Under the pieces are notes generated by a model. It was not told the DNA's origin. It ran no database searches and was given only the letters and a program-made list of their open reading frames with translations. From Seminavis robusta (taxonomy: Eukaryota; Bacillariophyta; Bacillariophyceae; Naviculales; Naviculaceae), in NCBI GenBank assembly GCA_903772945.1, contig CAICTM010000566.1, positions 1 to 59,393 on the forward strand: a DNA stretch of 59,393 bases. Reading direction: 5' to 3'. Position numbers and translations under genes: made by a program. Below are positions 33,152 to 42,774 of this stretch, piece by piece (position 1 is the stretch's first letter; each line of letters opens with the position of its first letter).

Positions 33152-33698
33152 ATAGATCGCAACGCACCTTTTTATTGGGGAACAAAAGCAAAAAGCCACC
33201 AAGCTGCTACATCCTTGGCTGCTACTAATGGGAAACGGGGCATCTCATGGGAACGGGAAACACACAACGCTATCAGCATGATTCATGCTCTTTCAGATTC
33301 TGCTAGACTGAATACACTCTTCCTACTTCCTACATCCAACTTCCTACAACTGTACCATTATTACTATAATGCTAAACTACTGTAACTCTACTACAAACCA
33401 TCCACAACGTGACTTCTAGCCAGCAGATAGATGATTTGAAGCAATGCCATCTGCACAAGCTACCAACTACTTCTTGGTCCCCGATTAGGGAAAGAGTCGT
33501 GTTCTGTGGCTAGCCAGATAGACACAGCCACAGCTTGCTAGGTACTCATTTTATTCATATTTGCATGAATAGAATGACTCGGTCACTCCTCTGGTTTGGA
33601 AGGAGATCTGCAACGATCTCTTCTCGGAGGGAGTATGTGTGAATGACTTGCCTGATCCAGCATCCCAATCGCTATTAATAGCTTTCAAGACCAGCTAG
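33152..33698. other. intergenic DNA between convergent genes
   Basis: No gene seen; AT-rich leader and trailer sequence with CTAGCTAG at about 33693. Confidence 0.55.
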
Positions 33699-35762
33699 CT
33701 AGCAATCCACGCTAACATACTTGTGAGCAAATGCCTTTCTTGCCCCGGTCAAATCTTTGTCATCCAAGTACTTGTTCAGAACGCGGGTATAATTAACTGC
33801 GACTTGTTCCATATTCTCAGCAGTGATCTCCTCGTCCTTGTTGATTGGCGGGAATGCTGCCATGATCATTTGCTTATACAAGATGGGCGAGTCTTCCACG
33901 AAATACCCACTGTCCACCAAGTAGTCGGCAAACCACTTGGACAAGCCTCGAGCCTGCTCTTCTCGTTGTTCCGGCGGAGCACGAGAGTTTCTGAATTGAG
34001 CCGCCAACGCTTCTCGCTTCTCCTCCTCTTCAAACTCGGGATTGTTGACATAACCCAATACGTCGCTACGAAGGTACAGAAAGTCACCACGAGCTTGCTG
34101 TCGCATCACTCTCAAATGATGCTTGTCTTCTTCGTACGGACGGTACGGAATGACCAACCAGGGTTCCCCCTTTTTCATGCGTTTGTCGTTGATTTCATCC
34201 AACTCCTTGGCAGGGACCCATTCTCCCTTCATGGCCAACTCCACCACGTCCGCATTTTCTCCCTTTAAGGCTCTCAAGTACTTGGGTGGTTTAGGCGGAG
34301 CTCTTTTGAGTGCCTTGACAAAGACTAAAGGTAGATTGATGAGTCCGGCCGCAAAACTAATGCCGATGCAAGTCCACATGGTTTCTCGGATACCCACTTT
34401 GTCGGCCATTTCTCCCAAGATATACGGACTAATGGCGGAAGCAAAATCCATGACGGCAATGTTCAGTCCCTGGATAAGTCCGCGACGATGAACTGGAGCA
34501 ATCGTATCCAGCATGGGGCCCGTCGAAAGTTGGCTGAGAACCGTAAAGGGAAATCCAACGTAAAAGGCAATAATGAATCCTGCGTAGGTCCCCTTGGTGG
34601 CGGGTTCAATATATGCCACAAAGAGGCAAATGATGGTGACAATGCCTGTAATGACATTTCCTGCCACACAACCCCCGGCAGCTCCAATTTTGTCAAAGAC
34701 AATCTGTGAAAAGGCAGCACCAGGGATCACTGTCAGCGCTACCATGACAGAGATCCATTTGAAGGCAGATTGAGTCATGAGGGGAGCCAGGTCCTGTTCG
34801 AGAAAGACCACATAGAACTTGGTAAATGCCAACGGGGACATGGCAAGCGGTAGCAATCCCGCGCTGCCAATGTTGTCTGCCAGCGCTCCGGCAATGATAT
34901 TGGTGAGTAGCCCCTTGTTGATTTCAGTGGGCGCATTCTGCTCTTCGTCTTCGTCATCTTGCTCTGTTTGAGATCCCACAAACAGCATCTTTTTGGGCTC
35001 AATCACACAATACACGGCAAAAATGCCGGCGACCACATTGAGAGCTGCACCCACAAAGAGTGGCGTAAACAGCCCTTGACTTTCCATCAAAATGGCACAT
35101 ATTCCACCCCCACTGGTCCCCAACATTGCCAATGCCACGATGATCCCAATTTCCTCGTCCTTTTCCTTTCGAGTGGTCTTGACATCGCTGACATAGGCCA
35201 TGGCCACGGCGGCACTCCCGGAAAAGAGTCCTTGTGCAAAATTGGCGACACAAAACCCCCAAAAGGATTTGCGTGCCAAGTAATTGGCAATGGCACCGAC
35301 GGCACCAACGAAAAGACAAATCAGGATGCATGGCTTTCGGCCAATCCTATCCGAGACAGTGCCAGTAATAGTGCCACCAATGGCCGACCCGAGCAGTGCC
35401 GTCATGGCCAAAAAGTAAGTGGCGCCATTGAATCCAAACGGTTCTGTACTCGTGAACGAATCTTTGTGTGCTTTCGGATAGGCCATAAAGGCATAGTTGG
35501 GGTCCAAAACAGTCGCCGTAACGCTATCGCAAAAGACTGCCAACCGAATGGCGTTCAGTGACAGCGAAAGGGCCGATTCATCCGTCACCAAACGAATATT
35601 GGCAGGGATTGTTGGTTCTTGTTGTTGTGGTTGCTGTAGTAGATCTTGCCATTCTTCGTCGGGAGATAGATTGTTATTTTCACCGGCAGCAGCATTCGCT
35701 TCTACTTCAGGTGGCTGCTCGGTAGGAAGTTGACCTGACGCTTCTATCGCTTCCTCGGTCAT
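33699..35762 (-). CDS. major facilitator superfamily transporter with long cytosolic tail
   Basis: A 687-residue membrane carrier. After a disordered N-terminus (about 1-60, Gln/Glu/Pro-rich), twelve membrane helices can be traced to about residue 490. The MFS signature motif lies between helices 2 and 3 (GSAIGGTITGTVSDRIGRKP), and an LxxG...G.ALADNIG-type half repeat marks the second six-helix bundle. The layout is that of drug/proton antiporter-like (TCR/DHA1-type) carriers, but the substrate cannot be read from sequence. The C-terminal 190 residues are soluble and unusual for MFS (PWLVIPYRPYEED, SKWFADYLVDSGYFVEDSPI, and ENMEQVAVNYTRVLNKYLDD), perhaps regulatory. The ATG at 35762 is used; a non-ATG codon lies three codons upstream. 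Confidence 0.9.
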   Translation of the reverse strand: MTEEAIEASGQLPTEQPPEVEANAAAGENNNLSPDEEWQDLLQQPQQQEPTIPANIRLVTDESALSLSLNAIRLAVFCDSVTATVLDPNYAFMAYPKAHKDSFTSTEPFGFNGATYFLAMTALLGSAIGGTITGTVSDRIGRKPCILICLFVGAVGAIANYLARKSFWGFCVANFAQGLFSGSAAVAMAYVSDVKTTRKEKDEEIGIIVALAMLGTSGGGICAILMESQGLFTPLFVGAALNVVAGIFAVYCVIEPKKMLFVGSQTEQDDEDEEQNAPTEINKGLLTNIIAGALADNIGSAGLLPLAMSPLAFTKFYVVFLEQDLAPLMTQSAFKWISVMVALTVIPGAAFSQIVFDKIGAAGGCVAGNVITGIVTIICLFVAYIEPATKGTYAGFIIAFYVGFPFTVLSQLSTGPMLDTIAPVHRRGLIQGLNIAVMDFASAISPYILGEMADKVGIRETMWTCIGISFAAGLINLPLVFVKALKRAPPKPPKYLRALKGENADVVELAMKGEWVPAKELDEINDKRMKKGEPWLVIPYRPYEEDKHHLRVMRQQARGDFLYLRSDVLGYVNNPEFEEEEKREALAAQFRNSRAPPEQREEQARGLSKWFADYLVDSGYFVEDSPILYKQMIMAAFPPINKDEEITAENMEQVAVNYTRVLNKYLDDKDLTGARKAFAHKYVSVDC

Positions 35763-36467
35763 GATACCCACGATACTTGGGAAGATTCGGAACAGCGCCT
35801 AACTGCTGACGAGGTGGGGTACCGGTATCGGGCAAGGATAAGACCAGCTGCACCGATGAATGGATTCTCCGTTTCTCTCAATCTTCTAATATCTAACTCT
35901 CAATCGCACTCTAGTAAATAAATAGCACTCTAGTACTCTAGTGGCTACCGTACCGGTACCAAGATAGTCTCTTGGTCCTCATTATTGGCACACTGCTACC
36001 AGAACGGTACCGTACCTTGTACGGCTCTACAAGTCACGCAACAGTCAAAAGATCCAAGTTGACTGTCTATTACCCTTAAAAAGTCGGGTGTTGTCACCAG
36101 GGCTACCTTGAAAGAAAGATGCAATCTCAAACATGATCCTCTTTCTTCTATTTGTCTTTCTGCCGAGGTATCCCAGCTCCCGCTGACTTAAAACACTCAA
36201 AGAATACTGTAGAAAATATTGTACAGTATTATGGATCAGCAAAGAACTTCCAGGGCCTTCGCTACCGGCGTATCTTCAGAATCCTACGTACCGGTACCTG
36301 CAATATCTTTGGTGTCGGCGAAGATTCGTCCGCCGTCGGCCCTCGGAGCTCCTTCGAGAAACGCGGCAGGTTGGTTGATCGCCACTAAAAGCACTTGCTC
36401 TTGTCTCACTAATCATTTCGCCTTCGCAACAAAACAACACTAGCTAGTATCACCATCCTCCATCATC
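35763..36467. other. divergent promoter region
   Basis: Between the MFS gene and the small membrane protein gene on opposite strands, so it should hold both promoters. It contains two GGTACC/CCGGTACC clusters (about 35820 and 35942-36018). No clear regulatory site identified. Confidence 0.5.
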
Positions 36468-36833
36468 ATGCTTGGTCTTCAGATATACTTTGCAACCATT
36501 TTTATTGTCATTTCGGCCTACACCGCCAAGACCGTGTCCCTCTATGGATGGGGTCTCTTTCCAATTTTCTTCGGGGACATGGCCCAGTTCACTTGGCCGG
36601 GGCAATTCAATACTGATTTCTTTTGCTTCCTAACCATGTCGGCCACTTGGTTGACTTGGCGCCACCATGGCTCCCCGGCCGCCTTTGTGTTGGGGCTCGT
36701 TGGCCTTGTCGGCGGTGCCCTCTTTTTGAGTGCCTACTTGTTGTGGGCAATTGTGGATGCCAACGGCGACTTGCCTACTCTGTTTCTCGGTAGTCAGCGT
36801 GCCAAGGCTCTTCGCAGCGGCAAACAGAACTGA
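36468..36833 (+). CDS. small prokaryote-like membrane protein
   Basis: A 121-residue protein from ATG 36468 with three membrane helices (LQIYFATIFIVISAYTA; FNTDFFCFLTMSATWLTW; FVLGLVGLVGGALFLSAYLL). A conserved-looking GWGLFPIFFGDMAQFTWPGQ loop and a terminal GDLPTLFLG follow the pattern of short bacterial inner-membrane proteins I have seen (W-G-x-x-P-x-F-F-G-D...F-N-x-D-F). I cannot give a family name. If the bacterial resemblance holds, this is a candidate for prokaryote-to-diatom transfer or an organelle-derived gene. Function unknown. Confidence 0.75.
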   Translation: MLGLQIYFATIFIVISAYTAKTVSLYGWGLFPIFFGDMAQFTWPGQFNTDFFCFLTMSATWLTWRHHGSPAAFVLGLVGLVGGALFLSAYLLWAIVDANGDLPTLFLGSQRAKALRSGKQN

Positions 36834-38069
36834 TGGGGAGGGTGCATTGCCATGATGTAGCGGAATTTTCACGCCTCTGGGTAGAATGAGCAGCGTACCA
36901 AGCAGGCACTGCCTTAGGCCACGATGCACTCAGTTTGACGAAATGAGGTCTAGTTATATTATAACTTACTGAAGACTTGGCATCCAATTCCTCTGGAACA
37001 ACACTCCGGTATTGACAGTCTTACCTGCTACTGATGGCAATTCTGCACCATACTATTGTCGTCAGAAATCTGTTCTGAGCTGCTTTTCTCAGTCGTCATC
37101 GACTTCCAATGGTGGATCGGCCGCCTTGTTCGTATCTCTTTGTCAAGAACTAATGCCGTTAGATGTAGCACACTCTGCTACGGTAACTCTCTTACAATAG
37201 CTATCTAGCTAGCTATGTAGGACGCTCTATCCTACTTACTTGCTTGGTGTCATTCCATGTTATCCGATTTCTCTCGTGGATTCCATGTGGTGCACAGCAA
37301 TGCCAATATTGTGTGACAAAACTGTGCTTCCCGTACTCACTAGCTGCCGTAAGCAAAACCCTGACGACTATGGCCTTAACAATCTATTGTTGTATCGTGT
37401 AGCGAGCACACCGCTGTTTGTCCACCTGGTTGAGCAATTAATTGATCTTTATTTGGCATCCAGTGCATCCAAAATAGAGCCTCCAACTCCTGGCGGCCTA
37501 CTGCTGCGGCGAGATCTTGGTCACCCGGTGTTGTGGGAAGGTCCCTTCGACCAATGCTGTCACATCATCTTCTGTGTACTGTATCCTAAATTCCGCAGAC
37601 CCATGGGGACCTCCAGTATAGTTGACAATTCCATAATTTCATCAGCTTTCCAAGACCCAGCGTCGGCGTCGGCAACGTCTCGCACATCAGTGCCTCTTGC
37701 TTTCGCCAAGGTTCGAGCACACGTCTTGTGCCGCTCTGGATCCGCAATGGGAGGTACCAGTACCAGTACCAGTACCACCTACATGTATAGCGAAAGACAC
37801 CAGTGGTGCGTTACAAAAGATCGAAGATCTTTGACATGCCTATTACCCTTAACCCTATTCGATTTCTGAAAATCTAAAGCTTCCGTTGGGAAAATGCCCA
37901 AAGGAAGTTGGCGATGATACCCTTCTGGAAGCTGTCACTCCTGGACAGATAGATCACAAATCTATTCTTTTGCTTGCTTCATTGGATTAATTCGTCAGCT
38001 ACCGGTAGCTATTTTTAATAGCTGCGCTGGTTGTAGTTTCGCTGGGCACAAGCTAAGCAAGAAGCAAGC
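36834..38069. other. intergenic DNA with a possible gene remnant
   Basis: No intact gene. The plus-strand frame 37240-37869 starts with a non-ATG codon and has no motif. The minus strand shows a possible fragment at 37498-37735 (separate entry). Confidence 0.5.
37498..37735 (-). pseudogene. possible short gene remnant
   Basis: Two adjoining minus-strand frames look coding-like: AKARGTDVRDVADADAGSWK (within 37640-37735) and then, shifted by one frame, NYGIVNYTGGPHGSAEFR and IQYTEDDVTALVEGTF to a TAG at 37498-37500. No start, signal or splice pair joins them cleanly. This could be the tail of a decayed gene or chance. Confidence 0.25.
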
Positions 38070-39179
38070 ATGTATTCGTCCATGTTTTTGGTGTCCAAGT
38101 TCTCGGGTGGGTCGCCGGATGAGACTAGAGACCCACCCCCCAACGATGCTCGAAGGGTCGGGGAGTTGCCACCCAAAATCTTGGGGTCGCTGCGAACTTC
38201 GGCATCCAAAGCAGAAGAAATCATTCAGCGCAATACCATGGCCTTGAAACGGGCGATTGACATGAATAATTCGTCAATGAACAGCGAGGATGATTCTTCT
38301 GCAGAACTCAGTGTGGAACACTATGGCATTCCCACCGCCGCAAAGTCATATGACAGCAGCAGGAAAGAGTCGACAAGACTTTCTGCTGAAGTAACAATCC
38401 GCTCCTTGTCCCAAGCGCTGGTGGGGGTGCAGGCAGATCACGCCAAGTTGCAAGAGAGCTGTGATAAGGCCAATCAACAATTAGCCACGAGTCAACAACA
38501 AATCAAGACATTGGAGGCAACCTTGAAGGAACGGGATGAAACCGTTGCGTCTCTTCAGGAAGCCATGGAGGCTGGTGCTGCTACAGAACAATCAGAGACG
38601 GATGTGGAGCAGGCGGAAGCACGGATCCGATCCATCTTGAACGAGAAAGAGCTATTGGAGGCTACCCTGCATGAAAAAGACCAGACCATTGCTTCCCTCC
38701 AGAAATCTCTTTCGGGCAAGAAAACTGTTGCAGAACAGGTAGCAGGACGTCTTGGAGCGGTCATGAAACAGCAAGAGCAGTTGGAGGCTACCTTACAGGA
38801 ACGAAACCAAACTATAGCCGACCTCAAGGCTAGTCAGACGGAATCTACTCGTGTGCATGCACCTCGGGAAGCGGATCTTCAAGAGCATGTTGAGGCTGTG
38901 TTACAGCCCACGGATACAGATGTCGAGGACGTACGGAAAGAAAGGGATGAGGCTGTTGAATGCCTTGAAAAGGCCATGGCGCTCCAAGAGCGGGTGGAAG
39001 CTGAACTGCAGCAACGAAACGAAACCATTGCGTCTCTCCGAGATTCTCTGGCAACTCAATCAACTGCTGTGCAACAGGTGGAAGAGCGTCTAAGGGAAGC
39101 CCTGCTGCAGCAAGAGCAGCTGGAACAAGAGCTAGACAGGGTCCTCAAGAAGAACAGACCTTGGTGGCAGTGTCGCTAA
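38070..39179 (+). CDS. coiled-coil protein with internal 40-residue repeats
   Basis: A 369-residue single-exon protein from ATG 38070. The first 100 residues are disordered and polar. From about 105 to the end it is one long coiled coil built from repeats of about 40-45 residues, each opening with a variant of LEATLxERDxTIASLQ: LEATLKERDETVASLQ, LEATLHEKDQTIASLQ, LEATLQERNQTIADLK, and VEAELQQRNETIASLR. The repeats suggest growth by internal duplication. It ends RPWWQCR. It probably forms a rod or scaffold; partners unknown. Confidence 0.8.
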   Translation: MYSSMFLVSKFSGGSPDETRDPPPNDARRVGELPPKILGSLRTSASKAEEIIQRNTMALKRAIDMNNSSMNSEDDSSAELSVEHYGIPTAAKSYDSSRKESTRLSAEVTIRSLSQALVGVQADHAKLQESCDKANQQLATSQQQIKTLEATLKERDETVASLQEAMEAGAATEQSETDVEQAEARIRSILNEKELLEATLHEKDQTIASLQKSLSGKKTVAEQVAGRLGAVMKQQEQLEATLQERNQTIADLKASQTESTRVHAPREADLQEHVEAVLQPTDTDVEDVRKERDEAVECLEKAMALQERVEAELQQRNETIASLRDSLATQSTAVQQVEERLREALLQQEQLEQELDRVLKKNRPWWQCR

Positions 39180-39861
39180 CACTTGTACATTTGTGTTGCC
39201 CCAGAAAGAGGAGGCTGGTTCCAATGTGTTGTACTGTAGTGTACTAGAATGAGATTAATTAATTAACATTGTTGTGAGCAGAGATGATGTGCAAGATGCA
39301 GAGAATGGGCGCACTGCTGTTGAAGCGCTACGAGGGTGCACGAGTTGTCTGCTCCGCTGTGGCCAATGTACTACCGTACAGGACAATCTTTTGTCAACTG
39401 GTTTTGTGATGGCATCCAAAGAAGTACGAGTAGGCACTCGCTGCGCGTGCTTCAGCAGCCAAGCCAACACTAAACATTTTCGGACGTAGATGCATGCCCA
39501 AATGTCGGAGATATGGAACCTGGTATTGAGGACTCATTTGCTTTGTTAAGGTAGGTAGCAAGCGGTGTTTCCGGGAGGCTTGTGTCTGGCTACACTGTGG
39601 CTATGGCCATTCAAACGCCCTTGTGGCTTGTGAGCTATTCGATTTATACTTGCTAGTCCTTGAGCGTGAGCTAGCCAGCTACAGGTAGCTATCAGGTTAG
39701 CAGGGGTAACATGATTGCATTATTTGCATGGCTTGTACCGTACTAGAACCGGTACGGGGAAGACGACAATCCAGGGAGACCAGCCTCAAGTTGCACATTT
39801 CGTCATTCCTACAACGTGCAAGACGCAAAGGAACGACCAGGGCTTCTGCCACTCCAGCACC
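39180..39861. other. intergenic DNA
   Basis: No gene seen between the coiled-coil gene and the fragment at 39862. Confidence 0.5.
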
Positions 39862-40116
39862 ATGAACATGGAGGAGCGTGTCTACAGTGTTCGGGTGACT
39901 GCCACAGACGATGCGGGGTTGGTCGGAGTGGATACATGCCACATTGTAGTTGGCGCGGAAAACGACAATGCACTCGCTGCTCCGCAGAGGGACTTGAAAG
40001 CAAAGAAATCTGTCCGTGGAGCAGCTGACAAACACCTTGACGACGTCATTGCCAACTCAGATTCTGCCAAAGCATATGAGCTTACTGTCAAATGTTTGGC
40101 ATTTGACAGTATGTAG
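39862..40116 (+). CDS. PKD/HYR-like fragment
   Basis: An 84-codon frame from ATG 39862. The piece YSVRVTATDDAGLVGVDTC followed by HIVVG matches the last strands of the immunoglobulin-like PKD/HYR domains found in large secreted proteins. There is no signal peptide and only part of one domain, so this may be a remnant of a larger gene or a short unrelated frame. The open frame extends upstream to 39715 without an ATG. A perfect hairpin lies over its last codons (40084-40110). Confidence 0.4.
   Translation: MNMEERVYSVRVTATDDAGLVGVDTCHIVVGAENDNALAAPQRDLKAKKSVRGAADKHLDDVIANSDSAKAYELTVKCLAFDSM
40084..40110. repeat. perfect 11-bp hairpin
   Basis: ACTGTCAAATG (40084-40094), loop TTTGG, CATTTGACAGT (40100-40110): a perfect stem just before a TAG. 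It could be a small foldback or a 3' RNA structure; chance is possible. Confidence 0.7.
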
Positions 40117-40557
40117 AGAATGGCGGTTGTCTGGCAACTAACCATTCTCGACGACAGAAAAACGAAACAAGCGCACCAAGCGAATACATATATTCTTATT
40201 AGTACCCGAGGAAAAGACTTTGTTGTCCATCGTTTACCAGCCAAAGCCGTCCCGTTTCTCTACTCACGCCTAGCTTGAGCTCTTCGGCAATTCGCAACCA
40301 GTGGAACTCTGTGTGTGCGCTCGCCCACCAAGTGCTTGTCGTGCCCTCCGCCCACCATCGTAGCTACGTGTACCGTTGGAACAACCCCGAAGCCCACCAC
40401 CCGTACGATCACCATTGAATTTTTCAATGTGGCCACTCCTGGTGTGCTTCATCTGTTTGAACGTTTAGGTTTTACGGAAGTAGCTAATCCCCGATTGCCC
40501 GAGCGCGCAGTCAAGCTATCTCCTTCTTCCTTTACAACGACTGCGCATTGGCCTCGT
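40117..40557. other. intergenic DNA
   Basis: No intact gene. A plus-strand frame 40315-40587 includes FFNVATPGVLHLFERLGFTE, which faintly resembles the end of a GNAT acetyltransferase, but it has no ATG start and overlaps the 3' end of the next gene. Confidence 0.45.
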
Positions 40558-42774
40558 CTACAAATCATCCCCTTGGCCCCGTGGTAACGAGGCTGCAATT
40601 GGCTCGCCTTCGACCACGTCTTCGTTCCTCACAATTACCTGGCTTGCCGGTCTCAACATGGTCGCCGCAAGGACTGCCAAGACAGCTGTGCCAAGAATGA
40701 GTAGCTTCCATCTCAAATTTGTTGACGATGATTGCATCTTCGCATCATTATCATACTTTGAGACATCCACCCCACCGTGGAACTGGTTGCTATGTGTTGC
40801 CTGGGCCTTTTTCCGGCACTTTTCGTCGCAATAGAAAGTTGGTCTCCCCTCACTGCAGCACAAGTTGCATTGAATCATTCCGGCATCCACTGGATTGGAC
40901 ATTAACCAATCCACCAAATCTCTTTTTTTGTTCTTGGGAACAAAAGGAAACTGGCGGGTACACCATGAGCACTCGGTCACGTACTGCCGTCTCTCGCCGT
41001 GTTTGTTGTTGCGGCTATCTTTGTTGGGAAGCAGCTCCTTCAAATATTGACCCAGCGAGAGACAACTGTCGTGGTTGGACAAGGAGACGTGCCACAGCGG
41101 CGTCCAAAACACTTTGCCATTCCTTGCATAATATCGAAGATCTTGTTCAATAAAATCCGCACGACGTGGTTCAATCAGATCAAACTCCAGTAGACTACCA
41201 GCAGAATTGCCCGTCAACAAGGCAATGGTTCGACCAAGGCAGACTTCGAGATCCACATCTACCGACATTTGTATCCACGCCGCCGATTGAAAAAAGTCCA
41301 ATCCCAAAATGACACCCACGGGCCATCCTTCCGAATGCGGTTCGTACGCCTGCATGGCGCTCGGCAAGGACACTTCAATGGTCTTGTCGTCGTCCTCGTC
41401 GTTTTTGTTGCCCAATGTAAATGACAAGTCACGCACCGCTTTGAGGTGGACTTGTGGGGCTGCCATGGCTCTTGGGACCTTGCGGCGAGGAGCCATGTGG
41501 TGGTTGACGGGTTTGTCATCACCGTTGTCATTCAATCGTTCATCATCTTCTTGGGCGCGCACAAACTTGAGCGGTTTGGAGACTGCGACTTGTAGATTGT
41601 GGTTGATTTCGAATCCAAAGGATTTGACAAATCGAGGCGACACGACCGTGTACGGTGCCGTGGTAGACACCAAGGCAAAGACGGGGATTCCTTTTACCGT
41701 AATGGGAATCATGACGCTTCCTCTCGAAGCTGCTACCCACAAATAATTGTCCGCAGACACCAAGGTGTGAGACAAGGTAAGCTCGGCCATGAGTCGGCTA
41801 CCTGCATTGTCATCATCATTGTCGTCATTGTCTTCGTCGTCTCCTTGCGGCAGGACAAAGTTTTGCCAATCATGAACGAGTGATTTGATTAAATGATCCT
41901 TGCGTTCCTTCTCTGCAACGACCAAGTTTCGCGCTTCGCACTCAAATTGAAGCTGTTCTAGGGACAGTCGTGACAAGGCTTGCCGTCGTCTCTCCTCCAA
42001 GCTCATCTTCTTTTTTGGCTTGCTGCTCTCAGCTGTTACCATTGTTGTTGTTGTTGTTGTCGGAGGGAGTATGTCCATACAAAGTAGATTGTGGCAGGTT
42101 GGACATCGCCGTCGGCTGGCCAAAGAATCCCAGTCTGTTTCTTCTTCTTTTGTCACACAGCTTGCGAAACAATCTCGACACAGCGTGTGGCCACAGGAGA
42201 GTGGCTGGTTGGGAAACGAAGAGTCTGCATCCTTGGTGTCGATGATTGCTGCAGAGCACACACTACAACTCCCTGGTGCTGTTGCATGTTCACTTTTTTG
42301 CAATACTACTTGTTCTTGAATCCCATCGGGCAGATACTGTCCAAATAAAAAATCGGCAATCTTGCGGGTATAATACAACCGTTTGGTGGCCTGTGTAACG
42401 CCCTGCAAGTACTGTCCGAGAAAAAAGGTGGCATCGGGATAGTGTGGCGACAATTGAACGCCCCGTTGTTGTAAGAGGAGCATGCACTCGATATAGTCTT
42501 CGACCGACGGCAATCCCAAGGTAGCCCACGAGACGTCGGGATGCGGCGTCACAAATTCCGTCACCATGACATCCAATGCAGTAATGCGGATCTTGTTTTG
42601 TTTGGAGGATGACGACTTGTTTTTCTTTTTCTTCTTCTTTTTGCCGTTGTGCGACTTGTCGTCTGTCACGAGAAAGGTTTCGTGGGGATTGACGGTCGGT
42701 TGTGTAGTAGTAGTTGTAGAATATACGGAGACGCTTGTGGCAGAGCATTGCGGAGACAAGTTTGTTTGTGACAA
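40558..42774 (-). CDS. RING / SAP-like / degenerate retropepsin-like membrane protein
   Basis: Open for 738 codons. The first in-frame ATG is at 42567, and everything before it is a Lys/Ser-rich linker overlapping the next frame. Domains in order: a helical region; a C3HC4 RING (CSVC...CGHTLCRDCF...RRRCPTCHNLL, about 168-232); a SAP-like helix pair (LSLEQLQFECEARNLVVAEK); a retropepsin-like fold (VFALVSTTAPYTVVSPRFVK and GVILGLDFFQSAAWIQM, about 375-520); a Cys cluster resembling MYND-type fingers (CSWC...CNLCC...YCDEKCRKKAQATH); and a C-terminal membrane anchor (LLILGTAVLAVLAATML). At the protease active site the usual D-T/S-G-A reads S-T-T-A, so it should be catalytically dead. Probably a membrane-tethered ubiquitin ligase. 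It may be one gene with the ankyrin frame at 42666-43550. Confidence 0.75.
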   Translation of the reverse strand: MSQTNLSPQCSATSVSVYSTTTTTQPTVNPHETFLVTDDKSHNGKKKKKKKNKSSSSKQNKIRITALDVMVTEFVTPHPDVSWATLGLPSVEDYIECMLLLQQRGVQLSPHYPDATFFLGQYLQGVTQATKRLYYTRKIADFLFGQYLPDGIQEQVVLQKSEHATAPGSCSVCSAAIIDTKDADSSFPNQPLSCGHTLCRDCFASCVTKEEETDWDSLASRRRCPTCHNLLCMDILPPTTTTTTMVTAESSKPKKKMSLEERRRQALSRLSLEQLQFECEARNLVVAEKERKDHLIKSLVHDWQNFVLPQGDDEDNDDNDDDNAGSRLMAELTLSHTLVSADNYLWVAASRGSVMIPITVKGIPVFALVSTTAPYTVVSPRFVKSFGFEINHNLQVAVSKPLKFVRAQEDDERLNDNGDDKPVNHHMAPRRKVPRAMAAPQVHLKAVRDLSFTLGNKNDEDDDKTIEVSLPSAMQAYEPHSEGWPVGVILGLDFFQSAAWIQMSVDVDLEVCLGRTIALLTGNSAGSLLEFDLIEPRRADFIEQDLRYYARNGKVFWTPLWHVSLSNHDSCLSLGQYLKELLPNKDSRNNKHGERRQYVTECSWCTRQFPFVPKNKKRDLVDWLMSNPVDAGMIQCNLCCSEGRPTFYCDEKCRKKAQATHSNQFHGGVDVSKYDNDAKMQSSSTNLRWKLLILGTAVLAVLAATMLRPASQVIVRNEDVVEGEPIAASLPRGQGDDL

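Noticed and set aside
34959..35561. 200-codon plus-strand frame
   Set aside because: Opposite the MFS transporter; His/Cys-rich shadow without a domain.
37240..37869. 209-codon plus-strand frame
   Set aside because: Non-ATG start, no motif; the other strand looks more coding-like in part of it.
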